From positions 6,352,501-6,416,500 of the forward strand of contig JADLSH010000367.1 of the NCBI GenBank assembly GCA_016169945.1: DNA of 64,000 nt, given 5' to 3'. Position 1 is the first letter of the stretch; every line of letters starts with the position of its first letter. Below the pieces are notes generated by a model. That model saw nothing but the letters and a program-made list of their open reading frames with translations, was not told where the DNA came from and searched no databases. The position numbers were made by a program, and so were the translations under genes. This document shows, one piece after another, positions 23,294 to 34,950 of this stretch. This stretch comes from Trachythela sp. YZ-2020. Its lineage: Eukaryota; Cnidaria; Anthozoa; Malacalcyonacea; Clavulariidae.

Positions 23294-26200
23294 CTAAAAG
23301 GAGCATAAATGCGGAAAAAGCTTTACTTACGTGAAGCTAATGTAGCTTAATAACAAAAATATCATGGTAAAAAGAGGGTTGTGGGAGTTTTAGCTAGCCC
23401 AAGCGTCCTAACTCGGCCGAGAAACTTCTTTCTTTCTTTCTACTTGACTACTGCATTGTAACTGAACCGAGACAATTGAACTGGAATTTATAAGTAATTT
23501 TTAGTATTTCAGGATAACCCCTTACTAGTTGCCGGTACATAAAGATTTGATATCTAGAAGCGGTCACGCCCTTTGCAATACTTTTCTAATCATGTTAAAC
23601 AAGCAAACGGATTAGAACAAAGAAATGTACCTGTCTTTGAAGCAGGCAAACAAATCCACCATTTATTCCCATTAGTCCGTTTAATTTTAAATACTTTTCT
23701 GCAACATTGTCTATATAAAAACAGAAGATACACTCACGTCAAGCATACTATTTTAAAATGACATGCCTGCAAACGTTTACGACCAGACCAACATTGTTCT
23801 TATATTTCTAACAGTCAACAATGTTGGGCATGCTGAGTTAAGTTTATATTATCTCAAATAATTACATTTATGTTTATTAATTAACTAATAATATATTCAA
23901 CATAATAACGGTTACCTGGTAGAATTATAACCGTCATAATCAAAGGACAGTAATTAATTAATTTATTAGTTAATCAATCAATGTCCTATGATTGTGAAAA
24001 TGTATATATTCCACGAACGATGGTAACTAATTTACAACAACAGTGGTGTAACTTAACTTTTCTGATCACTTGCGAGCAGGGCAAGTTGGACGTGAAAAAT
24101 GATTGCCCTGAATAGATCTAGCTTTGGTTCACATAATAACACAAACGGTTGCAGTAAGCATGACGTGCTGATGGAGAACTACAATTTGCATTGTATATAA
24201 CACTGATTTACACCAATCACATTCTTTTATTTTTCTTAAGAACTGAAGTTGGACTTAAGTCGAGGCACAATGGTCGGGCAATGTCCGTCGGGGCGTGTTC
24301 ATGTATTTACATTTTTCAATTATTTATATTTTACTCATTTAATACTGTACTTGGGGATAATAACTTATAGAGATGGCCAGCTTTTTCAAGCAAAGCTGAA
24401 ACAGAAAGCTGCTTGCCCAATCGGGAACCAAGAAGAAACTTCTACTTGCTCGTAATGATTTTCACTTGTCCTGGGCAAGCGTTAAGTTACACCACTGCAA
24501 CAATATAATATGTGGGAAAACGTATGAACGTATATAAGATCCAGTACGTCGATGGAAGTCGACTAATGTCATATTATAACTTGTTTACAGTTGTTCTTTT
24601 TCTTCTTGTCATACCAGTTTAAAACAGAAAATAAAAAAATAGGCAATCATGAATCATTAATAAGGTTTTATGAAACGTACTTGTTTTTAAAGAAAGATCT
24701 TCGGTTGGATTTGCTTTAAAAGTTCTTAACTTCTCAGTTAAATCAGGTAGAAATGATGTGACCAGAAACGGATTAGAATGATTCTTGCTAACAATTTCTG
24801 AGTGATTGTCGTCGATAACTCTCTTAATAACATCCTCATTCTCTGACTTGAAAACAGAGCTTGTAACGTAGACAATATAATGGACGAAGAAAAATTTCAT
24901 GGCATGCCCAATAACCTCCTGATGTTTAAGTACTAAACCACGTAATTTATTAGATTCAACACCGTTTACCAAATCATGTACACATGCCGTGCCTTCTTGT
25001 AATACGTAGTCTATTGGACTGGTAACACCAGATTTGGAACAAGAAGCGTTGTACAGTACGACACGAACTTTTCGAAAGCGATCGTCATTTGGTAATATAT
25101 CCATGAAGTTTTCTTCGAGAAGAACTACATCTGAGAGAAATATGTTAAGGATTAACTTAAACTACATAATTTATACAGTATGGTATAGTGTCTATAGTGA
25201 ACTAGTAAAGGCAATATAACATTTTTCATCAACAACCCTGATTGGTTAGTAAGGCTGGTTCATGTATATATACTTAGGGTGATGCCAGTGTGTGGCACAG
25301 TGTTGTGGTTAGCTCTTGGCAACTGGACTCTGGTCAGAGCGCTGCACCGGAATTGCAGGAATTATATATACAGTGGCATTAATTATTTACAGAAATTATA
25401 TACAGTTGCATTTTTTCGCAACAGTAGATATAATTTTCACTCGAAATTTCCATCTACAAAACCCTTCAACGTTCAGTTTTATCGAGCGAGATGCCCCAAA
25501 TTTAGAGTAAATCTACCTTAGCCGACTATAGGTCTATCGGATCTATATTAGTAAATCTGTACCACACAAATTTATTAGTGTTTCAGTCCACAAGAGGAAG
25601 GCAATATATGCAAGAAGCTTAGAATTAATAAAGGATACTTTGTACTCCGAGGATGTCAAGTATTGACCTCAATTCTTCATATTGGGAAGATTTGACACCA
25701 AATACAAACAGCGATCTTTGCGGGTAGACGTAACATGAAACTCGAGCAATAAGATTTACTACAATAATGAATTAGAGAATGATTAAAAATTATTGTGTAA
25801 ATGGGTAACATATGAAAGTACATTTAGAATTTAGTACAAACCTGAATCAGAATTGACAATAATCACATCATCTCCATCACTAAATATAGGTCTGATTTCT
25901 CCTGGAATTAAAGCCGCAGCTTTTTCTTTGGCTAAAGTCAATTGAAAAAGAACACTCCTGACAACCTCTGGCGCTATAAATCTTGATTTGTCCTAAAAGT
26001 ATTGTACAGTCATGTGTTAGTGTACTGGATATTCGGACACACGTCTTTCATCGTATATGTTAATTATGACGCAGTGCCTTTTTATATTAGCCAGTCATTA
26101 CATACCGTGTACATGTAGTTTTGCACAACATACTGCATATAGTGTTATAGCAAGGATATATAATCATGATACACATACTTTTAATAACTTTTAAGGATTT

Positions 26201-29200
26201 TTTTCAGGAAAATGTCAGGAGTCATCAAATTTTTTATTATATTTATTATCAGTAGTAAGCAAAAAACAGAGAAATATCTGGGTTGAAATAATATTCCTAT
26301 AGCTGGTGAAATTTCCTGGTTACCACATTTGTCTATAAACAAGGCATTTGGGATGATTTAAACAGATTTTAACCTGGTTGAATTAATCACACTATAGTTT
26401 CTTCCAGGTGGATATACTGTATACAACCAGGCATGACCTGCCTATAATTTAACCCCACTCTGGTTGACCAAGTAACCAGAATGTTCTTAGAAAGTTATGT
26501 TTTGTATTAATAGGAAACTTTTCAAAAACACATTTACAGATTTTTAATAGAACAATTTCGTTCTCATGCAGGTCACAATGAATATATTGAATGCGTCCGT
26601 CAAAATTATCATTATCTGCATGTAACGCAAAATTACTCTATGTAAAATCGTCCGGTTGCCTTGGGAATACTGAACAAAATTTGCTCACCTGAACAACCAA
26701 GAAGCCACATTGGACCAAATCATGGTTGTACACATCAAATTTGACATCCCTCGGAAATACAATAACGTCGTTTAAATGAACATCGATTGCAAAACGGCGA
26801 CCTAAGAAGTTTGAATAATCCACGGTGCTGTCTTCTTTTATAAACCCACTCAGTTCTAGCATACCACATACTTTTTCAACAGTTGTTCTTAAAGTGTTCA
26901 CGTATCCATAAATAGGTTGGTAGCACACATACTCATTTTTCTCTTTTTCCTCTTTTGGGAGTAAGTCGTCAACAGTTAACGCTGTCTCTCTAATACGATT
27001 TCTGGCCAGAGAAGCCCTCAGTTTGATATAAAATGACACTAGAGCATCTTGAATCTCAGTGATGTGCGGAAAAGGATCGTCCGTGTTTCGGATACGATTT
27101 CCATTCTGGGATACACCAAATTGAAAATCATTCTGTTGGTAGTCAAGAAGCATGACCATAACATGATTGCGGAAGTAAGATTCAAGCTTTAAAGGAGTTA
27201 ATAACATTCAACACGTCAATAAACGACCTCAAAAGCTTTTCCGAACTACATGCAGTTTAGGTGACCAAAAAATATTGTTGAAGTTTGCGTTAAATATAAC
27301 CTAGTGTAGAATATTTAAGACGATGTTACACGGAACGATTTTCAACAAGGTTTTGTAATGCAGATGACATTGCACTAAATTTGATTGGTTCGGCAACGTG
27401 TTGCGTTTCCAATCGTCCTTAATTGGCTTAAAAATTGTGTCTTGTAGCATCATGTGTATTTGGAAGTTCGCACGTAGCCTCATGATTATTACACTACTTC
27501 AATTTTGAGGAAAGAAGTCGAAAATTATTTGCTTGTCATAAAAAAACTCAAGTATAACTAAATGCATCCCGTTTTTGTTTTAGGGAGTTCCATGATAAAT
27601 GGTGATGCATATATGTTCACTCAAGTCTTTTCACTTTACTCTTTAGAGAAATTTGTCACTACTGGTGTCCACTATACACATTTACGTTGGAATGTCGGAT
27701 CCATCCAATATTTTCCAATGCCATGCATAAGAACTTTTATTTTATTTATTACTTAGCATATTTTCATGATGTATTACATGTAACTATGTAAACATATTTT
27801 GAGGTGATCTGCTTGTGGTTGAACTGCCATAGCTTTCTTCAGTGTATTAATAAATCTTTTATTGATGAAAAAAGGGATTTACCATAATCTTATGCTTATC
27901 AAGTATACCAATTTTTACCACAACACAGCATGTAATATATGAAACATACCTTAAAATAACTTGAGAAGAAATAGCTATCCAGTAAAATATCATTTAAAAC
28001 AGATTCGTCTAAATATTTCAATACAAGAAAAAAATCTAATTTATCACGCTATTACCATACCATACCGTACCGTACCGTACCGTACCATACTGTACCATAC
28101 TGTACCGTACCGTACCGTATCGTATCATATATCATATCAAGAAGACAATAACAGCTGGAATTATATGGGGTTTTCCTAATGAAGCTTCAGACCTTCAGCA
28201 AATATTGTGACAGTGTTAAAGTGAGGCTTGGTGCAAAAAAAAACATTGGTGTAGCTAATCACAAGAAATAGTAAGTTACTTTGTAGTACTGGAATGTCAG
28301 GGGGATTTTTCAGGAATAGCACTTTCCAGGACTTACAAAATAAACAAAACCTGACAGGAACTTCCATGTAAGAAGAAAAGTGGGGATCTTTTATTGGTGG
28401 CTGCAGTTAAGATTTACAAAAGAAGCTCTACAATGTGATACTGTGATATAATTGTTAAATAATAGATCAGTGCAAATTTTAGGAAGAATTCTTCACTTTC
28501 ATTGTCTTTGTGTCAAATTTGAGTTATTATGACAATAAATGCCACAGGCTTAAAATTTAGCTTTTTGTTTATTGCAGGTTAATCAATACCCTGGATACCA
28601 GATTTTATTTCATGCTCTCAGACATAACTCGTTTTAAATACTTCCAGCTTGAAAAGCCTAACTGCTAAGGAATGGCAAATCTATACATAGTTCACTATTT
28701 TTATTTGGCGGTAGCTGGGGGTCTGGGGCAACTTATCCTCTTTGTCCCCTCTCCCCCTTCTCTGGGAACCCCTGGTCCTAGTTCAGGCATTAAGGTCTCC
28801 AGCGAGCATCAAACAGCATTCGGTTTGTAAAAGCCTTAGCCAGCCATGTAAACACAAGATAATTAAAAAATTAAATAAAAATAGTCCATATCTTATCTCA
28901 GCAGCAGCAGCAAGCAGAGATAATTAATATCAAAAAAGAGTCCAGTTATCATTCATATCCAGCGCGGAGCCTGCTGTAAAAAAATAAATATATTATTTAT
29001 TTGAAAGGTTGACCAATCGGGAGGCTGATTCTAGCCATTTGATTGGTCAAGATGCTCATTTCCATGAAGATCCACCATTTTGACTGATCTTCGTGGGGGT
29101 CTGACCAGTTTGCACAGTCATGACCTAATATACTCTCCACATTGGAATCACAAGTTTGCCATAATATATGTTTCATAGCCATGTTCATCAACTTCAATAT

Positions 29201-30251
29201 GAAAATCAAGTACTGAAAAGACTATAAAATATCGCATGGGGAGGGTATTACAAATAACTTTTTTACACATCCCCATCCCCCAAAAAATCCCCCCCCTAAC
29301 AATGATATTTAAAATTTTCGATTTGACTAACTCACAGGCATTTGTTGTGGGTGACGTCAATACACTTAGTGTTAGATTAGGGTTAGGTTAAGATCCACAA
29401 CGAACGCCCGTGAGGTCAACCCCTAAAATTTTGACTATTTATTTAAAAGTAGGAAAATTCCTGGATGGCCCCTGCTATTGTGTGTATATTTATAGTGTTA
29501 CAGTCATGTAATTACCATACAGCAAAGATACATCAAGCACTTTATTAATCCCTGGATTAAAAGATAATGGAAAGCTTTGAAATAAAATTTCCATATCTCA
29601 TTAACAGCCTTGAATTCAATAAACGTTTAAGCCAAGTAAACTTTATGGATTATTAAATGAGGAAAATAAAAATTAATTTCACACTACGCTTTTCATTGGA
29701 CAATATATTTAAACAAATCGACGTATATTAATGAAAAATGATTGTAAATTTTTTAAACAAGCCTACTAAAATAATTAAAACTGAGCATCTAGAATACTTT
29801 CTCAAACTGGTTAGGAAAGTCGTTTCAGAAGCATTAAATAAATATTATATCCCTAGTCATATAGCGCAATTTGATATTGTTAAGTATCTGTAACACAATA
29901 AATGTACTTGTTAACAATCTATAAAGTATTATAATCGCATATTCTACCTAAGCAACTAATATATATATCAAGAATTTACTTACATTTCTTGGCACCAAAT
30001 GCAAGACTGTATGCTCGTCGCTTCACTCTCTCATCATGAAATGTCGGCAGAACAGCGTTAGGCTCACCTTTCAAATAAGCATAAATAATCGCGGCTTTTT
30101 CGTAAATTATATGCTGAAAGTTGTCAAATACGACAGATTCATTATTCTTCGTCGAGCTTGCCTTGCTGAGATCGCTTGAAGGTCGTCTCGAGTTGTCTGC
30201 TATCGAAGTTTTAGATTTTCGTCTCTTTGAGTTACTTTCAACGTTTAACAT
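23033..30251 (-). CDS. NSUN7: NSUN7-like RNA methyltransferase-family protein, eight coding exons
   Basis: NSUN proteins are SAM-dependent RNA 5-methylcytosine methyltransferases; NSUN7 is the divergent member, linked in mammals to enhancer RNA and sperm motility. Eight exons with GT-AG borders and matching phases give 628 codons plus stop: 30251-29984, 28008-27950, 27186-26689, 25992-25842, 25758-25639, 25130-24681, 23710-23631 and 23293-23033. Family landmarks include LAFGAKKYESVLNDILLDS, FLVVQDKSRF, VVLLEENFMDILPNDDRF, ASCSKSG (motif IV Cys, residue 396), NGGFVCLLQRQ and NDVLERAAKKGLMKG. The motif VI nucleophile, Cys in TCS of active NSUNs and in human NSUN7, is Ser here (VTSSVF, residue 456). 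An in-frame TGA lies five codons before the start ATG. The C terminus is shorter than in mammals (human about 718 residues). Orthology rests on remembered family sequence, but agreement across all eight exons is strong. Confidence 0.9.
23631..23710 (-). CDS. NSUN7: NSUN7-like exon 7 (80 bp)
   Basis: It encodes LKLNGLMGINGGFVCLLQRQ, the last strand of the methyltransferase fold. The acceptor is TTTATATAG and the donor ACAG|GTACAT; it leaves in phase 0. Confidence 0.85.
24041..24497. mobile_element. MITE in the NSUN7-like intron 6
   Basis: The ends CAGTGGTGTAACTTAAC and GTTAAGTTACACCACTG are perfect inverted repeats. CAACAA flanks both sides (24035-24040 and 24498-24503). The 457-bp interior holds inverted GGGCAAG and ACTTGC blocks. 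Confidence 0.75.
24681..25130 (-). CDS. NSUN7: NSUN7-like exon 6, motifs IV and VI
   Basis: It encodes the catalytic half: ASCSKSG keeps the motif IV cysteine, while VTSSVFKSENE has Ser (AGC, 24859-24861) where active enzymes have the nucleophilic Cys. The donor is ACAA|GTACGT, phase 1. Confidence 0.9.
25639..25758 (-). CDS. NSUN7: NSUN7-like exon 5 (120 bp)
   Basis: It encodes RSLFVFGVKSSQYEELRSIL, matching the KIFVCGVQS region of human NSUN7. The acceptor is TTATTGTAG and the donor CAAA|GTATCC; it enters and leaves in phase 1. Confidence 0.85.
25842..25992 (-). CDS. NSUN7: NSUN7-like exon 4
   Basis: It encodes DKSRFIAPEVV to DGDDVIIVNSDS, the place of the degenerate SAM-binding motif I in NSUN7. 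The acceptor is TACTTTTAG and the donor TCAG|GTTTGT, phase 1. Confidence 0.85.
26000..26680. other. NSUN7-like intron 3, no feature seen
   Basis: This is AT-rich intron sequence between exons 3 and 4. No repeat with clear ends and no second gene were seen. Confidence 0.5.
26689..27186 (-). CDS. NSUN7: NSUN7-like exon 3
   Basis: It encodes 166 residues including VMVMLLDYQQNDFQFG, LRASLARNRI and a PUA-adjacent region ending CGFLVVQ. The acceptor is CTTTAAAG and the donor CAG|GTGAGC, phase 0. Confidence 0.9.
27950..28008 (-). CDS. NSUN7: NSUN7-like exon 2 (59 bp)
   Basis: It encodes YESVLNDILLDSYFFSSYFK. The acceptor is AATATTTAG and the donor AAG|GTATGT; it enters in phase 1 and leaves in phase 0. 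It aligns with the YQDILE-type block of vertebrate NSUN7. Confidence 0.85.
28009..29983. other. NSUN7-like intron 1
   Basis: The intron is almost 2 kb and contains a pentanucleotide microsatellite (28054-28132), a C-run near 29285-29300 and a short telomere-like GTTAGGGTTAGG-type stretch near 29372-29390. No other gene is supported. Confidence 0.5.
28054..28132. repeat. Microsatellite (CCGTA)n with variants
   Basis: About sixteen units of ACCGT, ACCAT and ACTGT with a 5-bp period lie in NSUN7-like intron 1. Confidence 0.85.
29984..30251 (-). CDS. NSUN7: NSUN7-like exon 1
   Basis: It holds the start codon, a basic Ser-rich N terminus, and the conserved block ending AYSLAFGAKK. The donor is AAAT|GTAAGT, phase 1. 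Confidence 0.85.
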
Positions 30252-30818
30252 ATTATAACAGTTTCAGCTTAACAAAGGATGAAATAACTAGCACACAAAG
30301 TGATAAAGAGCTCAGTGTTCATTAACATACTCATAAATAAATAGAAACTTGTGTTATTATCAGCTGGCATTATTTACAAAGTTTTATGTTTCCATGCCTC
30401 CATTACTTGTTTTGTTGTAACCATACTTACATCTGATTGGTTAGTTACTACCACCTATTAAATGGACTGAGCGCGCAATAGAACTCATATTGAGTTCACT
30501 GGTTGAACTACATTCAACTTTCTTGGCGTGCCCGCGCGACTAATTATTCACGTGATTCGAATCGGTCGCTTCGCCCGCGCGGGCAAAATGACCGTAATGG
30601 AAAATGGCCTTTAACTCCTTTGGGCGCCGCCTGGCTCCTCCCAGGGGCCAGGTCAATTTGGGGCCCCTGAGCAAGGATGACAAAGTGGCGAAGTTGAAGT
30701 ATTTCAGGAAATTTTACATGTTCTTGGCGTAGCCCCGTGTGAATGGGCAGGATAAGGTGACCCTCTTCAAATTAAGCCGGGGGCCATTCAGCACAAAGTT
30801 ACGCCACTGAACCTGCAA
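30252..30818. other. Upstream region of the NSUN7-like gene
   Basis: It presumably holds the promoter and 5' UTR on the minus strand; no TATA box or defined site is claimed. A GC-rich CGCGCGGGC stretch near 30570 and a fragment with GTTACGCCACTG (a common hAT-type end) near 30798-30810 are the visible landmarks. Confidence 0.3.
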
Positions 30819-31139
30819 ACCCAAACATGTGATTAAATGCAGCGATCGACTATTAAACCATAGATTAAACTTGTGCAGCGTGTCAGAACCACAAGGTAAG
30901 TTTGAAAGTTATTTTGAAAGCTGGGCAGGACGAGCAGGACCGCTAGCTATACGCCACTGACTATATATTTGAATTGAAAGACAGTCAAACAGGCAATTCT
31001 GATAATAAAGAAAATATTTTTCAATACAAAAGACTGGCTAGCTTTCAAAATAACTTTCAAACTTACCTTGTGGTTCTGACATGCTGCACAAGTTTAATCT
31101 ATGGTTTAATAGTCGCTGCTTTTAATCACATGTTTGGGT
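30819..31139. repeat. Inverted repeat, arms about 100 bp
   Basis: The arms 30819-30922 and 31040-31139 are complementary with only a few differences. Both contain CTTACCTTGTGGTTCTGAC or its complement. A 117-bp spacer separates them. The minisatellite starts 57 bp beyond the right arm. Confidence 0.8.
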
Positions 31140-31195
31140 ATGGTTTGTTCGGCATTGTTTGTGTGGAGTTCGGACTTCGGACGATTAACGATTGT

Positions 31196-31830
31196 CTTGG
31201 TTGTTCGTGTATTTCTATTTGTGTTCGTGTACTTCTACTTGTGTTCGTGTATTTCTATTTGTGTTCGTGTACTTCTACTTGTGTTCGTGTATTTCTATTT
31301 GTGTTCGTGTACTTCTACTTGTGTTCGTGTACTTCTACTTGTGTTCGTGTACTTCTACTTGTGTTCGTGTATTTCTACTTGTGTTCGTGTATTTCTATTT
31401 GGGTTCGTGTATTTCTACTTGTGTTCGTGTACTTCTACATGTGTTCGTGTACTTCTACTTGTGTTCGTGTACTTCTACTTGTGTTCGTGTATTTCTACTT
31501 GTGTTCGTGTATTTCTATTTGGGTTCGTGTATTTCTACTTGTGTTCGTGTACTTCTACATGTGTTCGTGTACTTCTACTTGTGTTCGTGTACTTCTACTT
31601 GTGTTCGTGTACTTCTACGTACTGGTGTTCGTGTACTTCTACTTGTGTTCGTGTACTTCTAATTGTATTCGTGTACTTAATCTGTTTGTGTTCGTGTACT
31701 TCTACATGTGTTCGTGTACTTCTACTTGTGTTCGTGTACTTCTAATTGTATCCGTGTACTTAATCTGTTTGTGTTCGTGTACTTCTACATGTGTTCGTGT
31801 ACTTCTACTTGTGTCAGTCGTGTATTTCTA
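31196..31830. repeat. 20-bp minisatellite
   Basis: About thirty units of GTGTTCGTGTACTTCTACTT occur, with ATTTCTA and AATCTG variants. The unit is free of stops in all three plus frames, which explains the long artefactual reading frames over it. Confidence 0.9.
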
Positions 31831-32155
31831 TTTGTGTTTGTGTATTGTACCTCTGGGCCACCGTACATATATGTTTCATTAGTGACCATTATTTAATATA
31901 TGGCATTTTGTCATTTCCATCGCTAAAAGGAGCGGAACATATTTTGGAGTTCCGTGACTTCAAAAGTTTCAATGAAGATCATTTCCTACGCGATATAGCA
32001 TAATAATAATTTTTTTTTTTTTTTTTAATTATCCATCTTAGGACAAGAAATACAATGGATTTACAAAATTAAATAGTGCTATGATTACAATTAAAAAGAT
32101 ATTTACTATATATGATAGGTAAACTTAAGATTGTGTAAAAGGTTCAAAATCAGTT

Positions 32156-33671
32156 TCATAAAATTACTTGGTTACAGCATCGCGGCATAAACGAGTTTTT
32201 GTGTCTTTCTGTTTTGGAAGAGATTTGGTACTCTTTAAAACCTCCGCGCAAACCATACGGATTGACTATCTTTTCTGGCAGAAGCTTGTGACATGGATGG
32301 TCTGGGTCTCTACATATCCGTTCAAACTCACGATTTGCTGCACAACCTCTTCTATCTTCTAAGGTTGGTAGGGAGTCATTTCTCAAACCTAATATTCTTA
32401 GGCTTCTCAATTGTACCTTTTCCACTTCACTTTGCAAATATCCCGGTAGGCCACACCAGACTGGACTAGCATACTCTAGGATAGGTCTAATCTTTGAGAT
32501 GTAGGTAGTAAGACCAACCTCTGCAGGCAGATGAGCTTTTTTACACTGCCTCAAATGGTAAAGTCTTTTGTTTGCTTTACGCGTGATTTGCTCAATATGC
32601 ATGTTCGTTCCATTTCATGTTGTTTTGACACCAAACACCAAGTAGTTTAAAAGTTTTTACTCTTTCAATAGCAGCATCTCCTATTTGGATTGGAGGTGGT
32701 TCTTGAACAGAATTTGTAAAGCATATCCACATGTCTTTAGTTTTCTTAGAGTTTAGTTCCATTTTGTTTGTTTCGGCCCACTTACACACACAGTCTATTG
32801 CGACTTGCATTGAGCTGTATGTACCTTGTTCGACTAGTTGGTCCTGAGTGCAATCATCAGCGTATTTATCCGTATCTATATTCAGATTATCAGGGATCGA
32901 GTCTTCCAAATCATTTATATGTACATTAAAAAGTGCTGGCGAAATTACTGAGCCCTGTGGAACGCCACAAGGGCAGCTGGCAGTTGACGATAAGATTCCG
33001 CTTAAATTTACCTGTTGAGTTCTTCCCGTGAGAAAACTTCTAATCCATAACCATAATGATTTGTTAATGTTCATATGCGCAAGTTTTTCAAGTAAAATGT
33101 TGTGGTTCACCAGGTCGAAGGCCTTCCGAAAATCTAGAAAAACAGCATGAACGCCTTTTCTACCAGTTAGAGAGTTGTCTGTAGCATTGTACCATTTTTG
33201 AGTCATAGATATTAAGGCAGTTACAGTAGACCGTCCGTGGGTAAATGCATGTTGGTTATTTTTAACCTTGAGATCCGTGCCATTCAGTTGGAGTTGAAGA
33301 TTTTCTAGGACTTTGGCCATCTGGGGAAGTACTGAGATCTGGCGGAAATCATTATCTATATCACGTGGATTTGGGACCTTAGCTACAGGTGTTATTAAGG
33401 CATGTTTGTATAGTGATGGGTACTGACATTGATTGATACTACATGTGACAACATTATGTACCACAGGTGCAAGATCTTCCGCGAAACGTTTGAGTAGCCA
33501 AGCCGGAATCTCGTCCACACCAGTCGCTTTCCTTGAATTTAAGTGTTTTAGACAACTTTTGACTTGACCAATTGAGGGCAGAGGTGGCGGTGTTTCTTTA
33601 AGCAGGTGATTTACTTCATCAACGTCCAATTTATTTTCGTTTCTCAGATTTTCCCAAGGTTTAGTAAACAC
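32156..33671 (-). pseudogene. LINE reverse transcriptase
   Basis: RT motifs seen in order: ATGVDEIPAWLLKRF, HALITPVAKVPNPRD, AVFLDFRKAFDLVNH, GVPQGSVISPALFNVHIND and the catalytic KYADDCTQD. The last 148 codons (32602-32156) are in another frame that overlaps by 11 bp, so there is one frameshift near 32597. NDFRQISVLP has Gln where related elements have Pro. The enzyme would prime cDNA from nicked DNA. Confidence 0.8.
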
Positions 33672-33702
33672 AGATTGTAGTTTTCAGCTGCCTCTTCAGT
33701 TT

Positions 33703-34949
33703 CTATTTCAGGGTGTGCACCCTGGAGTTTGTAGCATTGTTCGCTCCAATAAGAGCATTGATTGTCTTATACCACTTTGCTGGATTAGACGAGCGGAAGT
33801 CTTTTGCTTTAGAATTGTAATACCTGACTTTGGCTTCTGATATTAATCTACGAACAGACTCGCATAATTGATTGTACCGAGCTGTATCACCGCGGGAAAA
33901 TTCTCGTTGTCGCTGTTTGATTTTAGTTTTAATGTAGCTAGTCATCCACGGTTTATCGGATTGATGGACCCGAACTGTTTCGCAGGAATTGTTTCTTCAA
34001 TTATCTCCGTCAAGGTGGAACTGAAATTCTTCACTTTCTCATCTATGTCTTGAGCTTCGTACACCGTTGTCCAGTCTTCCTGAATAATCTTCAAACTAAG
34101 AGCATTGAGATTTCCAGTTGTCAAGTGCCTAATTCGTTTGGAATTGGCCGGCGTCTTCTGCTGCTCCTTTGGAGTCAGGAGTAGACATTGATGGTCAGAG
34201 CGGCCAATTGGAGGTAGGTGCTGAACTGGGTTGAACCTACTATGCATGTTAGTATAAAATTGATCCAGAATGTTATTGCCTCTCGTTGGAGCTGTCACAT
34301 GTTTTTTTAAGTCAAAACGATTACATAGGCGACTTAAGTTTAATTTATTAAAATCACCTGCAATTACAATTCCGCACGATGGTCTATCAATTAGGAAGCT
34401 ATCAAGGCAGGTTGTAAGGTATTCGATCATGTCATTATTGTTCTCAGCAGGTTGCCCCGGAGGATGATACACCACTCCAACAATTATTGAACTATATGGT
34501 CTTGGGGTTCTAGGAGGCTTCAGTAATAACCATAGCACTTCTTTGTCGCTGGTTTCTGTTGTCATCAAGCGAGTGGCCGGAATACTAGAGTGTACATATG
34601 TGAGCACCCCGCCACCAATGGTGGTTCTGTCCAAGCGAAAGTTTTTGAACATAGGGCCAATCGTTATTGCAGAGTCAGGAATGGCTTCGTTCAACCAGGA
34701 CTCAGTGATTAAAACTACTTCTGGTTTATTTATAGCAACAACAGCAGATAGTTCGTCTATTTTATTAGTTATGTGACATGCATTTAATAGTAGAAAGGTA
34801 GGGAGCTTGGATTTCGAGGAATGCGGGACGACAGTAGGAATTTCAATAAGGTTATATCGGCTCCTTCTTATCGTGTTATTTGGTCCCGAGATCAAACTAA
34901 CGTCTATTCTATTTCTATTGTCCGAAACCCATAACTTGGATTCATACAC
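33703..34949 (-). pseudogene. LINE endonuclease and linker
   Basis: The endonuclease nicks target DNA. Visible motifs are LLLNACHITNKIDEL, LITESWLNEAIPDS, GGGVLTYVHSSI, GVVYHPPG, VIAGDFN and IGRSDHQCLLL near the C terminus. All are consistent with an AP-endonuclease-like domain. The frame ends at 33942 and a linker continues in another frame (33945-33703). Confidence 0.8.
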
Positions 34950-34950
34950 G

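Larger units (their letters stand above)
32008..34949 (-). mobile_element. LINE (CR1/L2-like), near full pol ORF, frame-broken
   Basis: A T-run at about 32011-32028 on the plus strand is the poly(A) end of a minus-strand element. Reading up the minus strand gives a C-terminal region, RT and AP-type endonuclease in the right order. Breaks occur near 32600, 33690 and 33943. Confidence 0.8.

Noticed and set aside
25279..25521. 80-codon plus-strand frame antisense to the NSUN7-like gene
   Set aside because: No motif; it lies in intron sequence between exons 5 and 6.
30974..31882. 302-codon frame rich in Cys, Val, Phe and Tyr
   Set aside because: It is the translation of a 20-bp minisatellite; all frames give the same repeated peptide.
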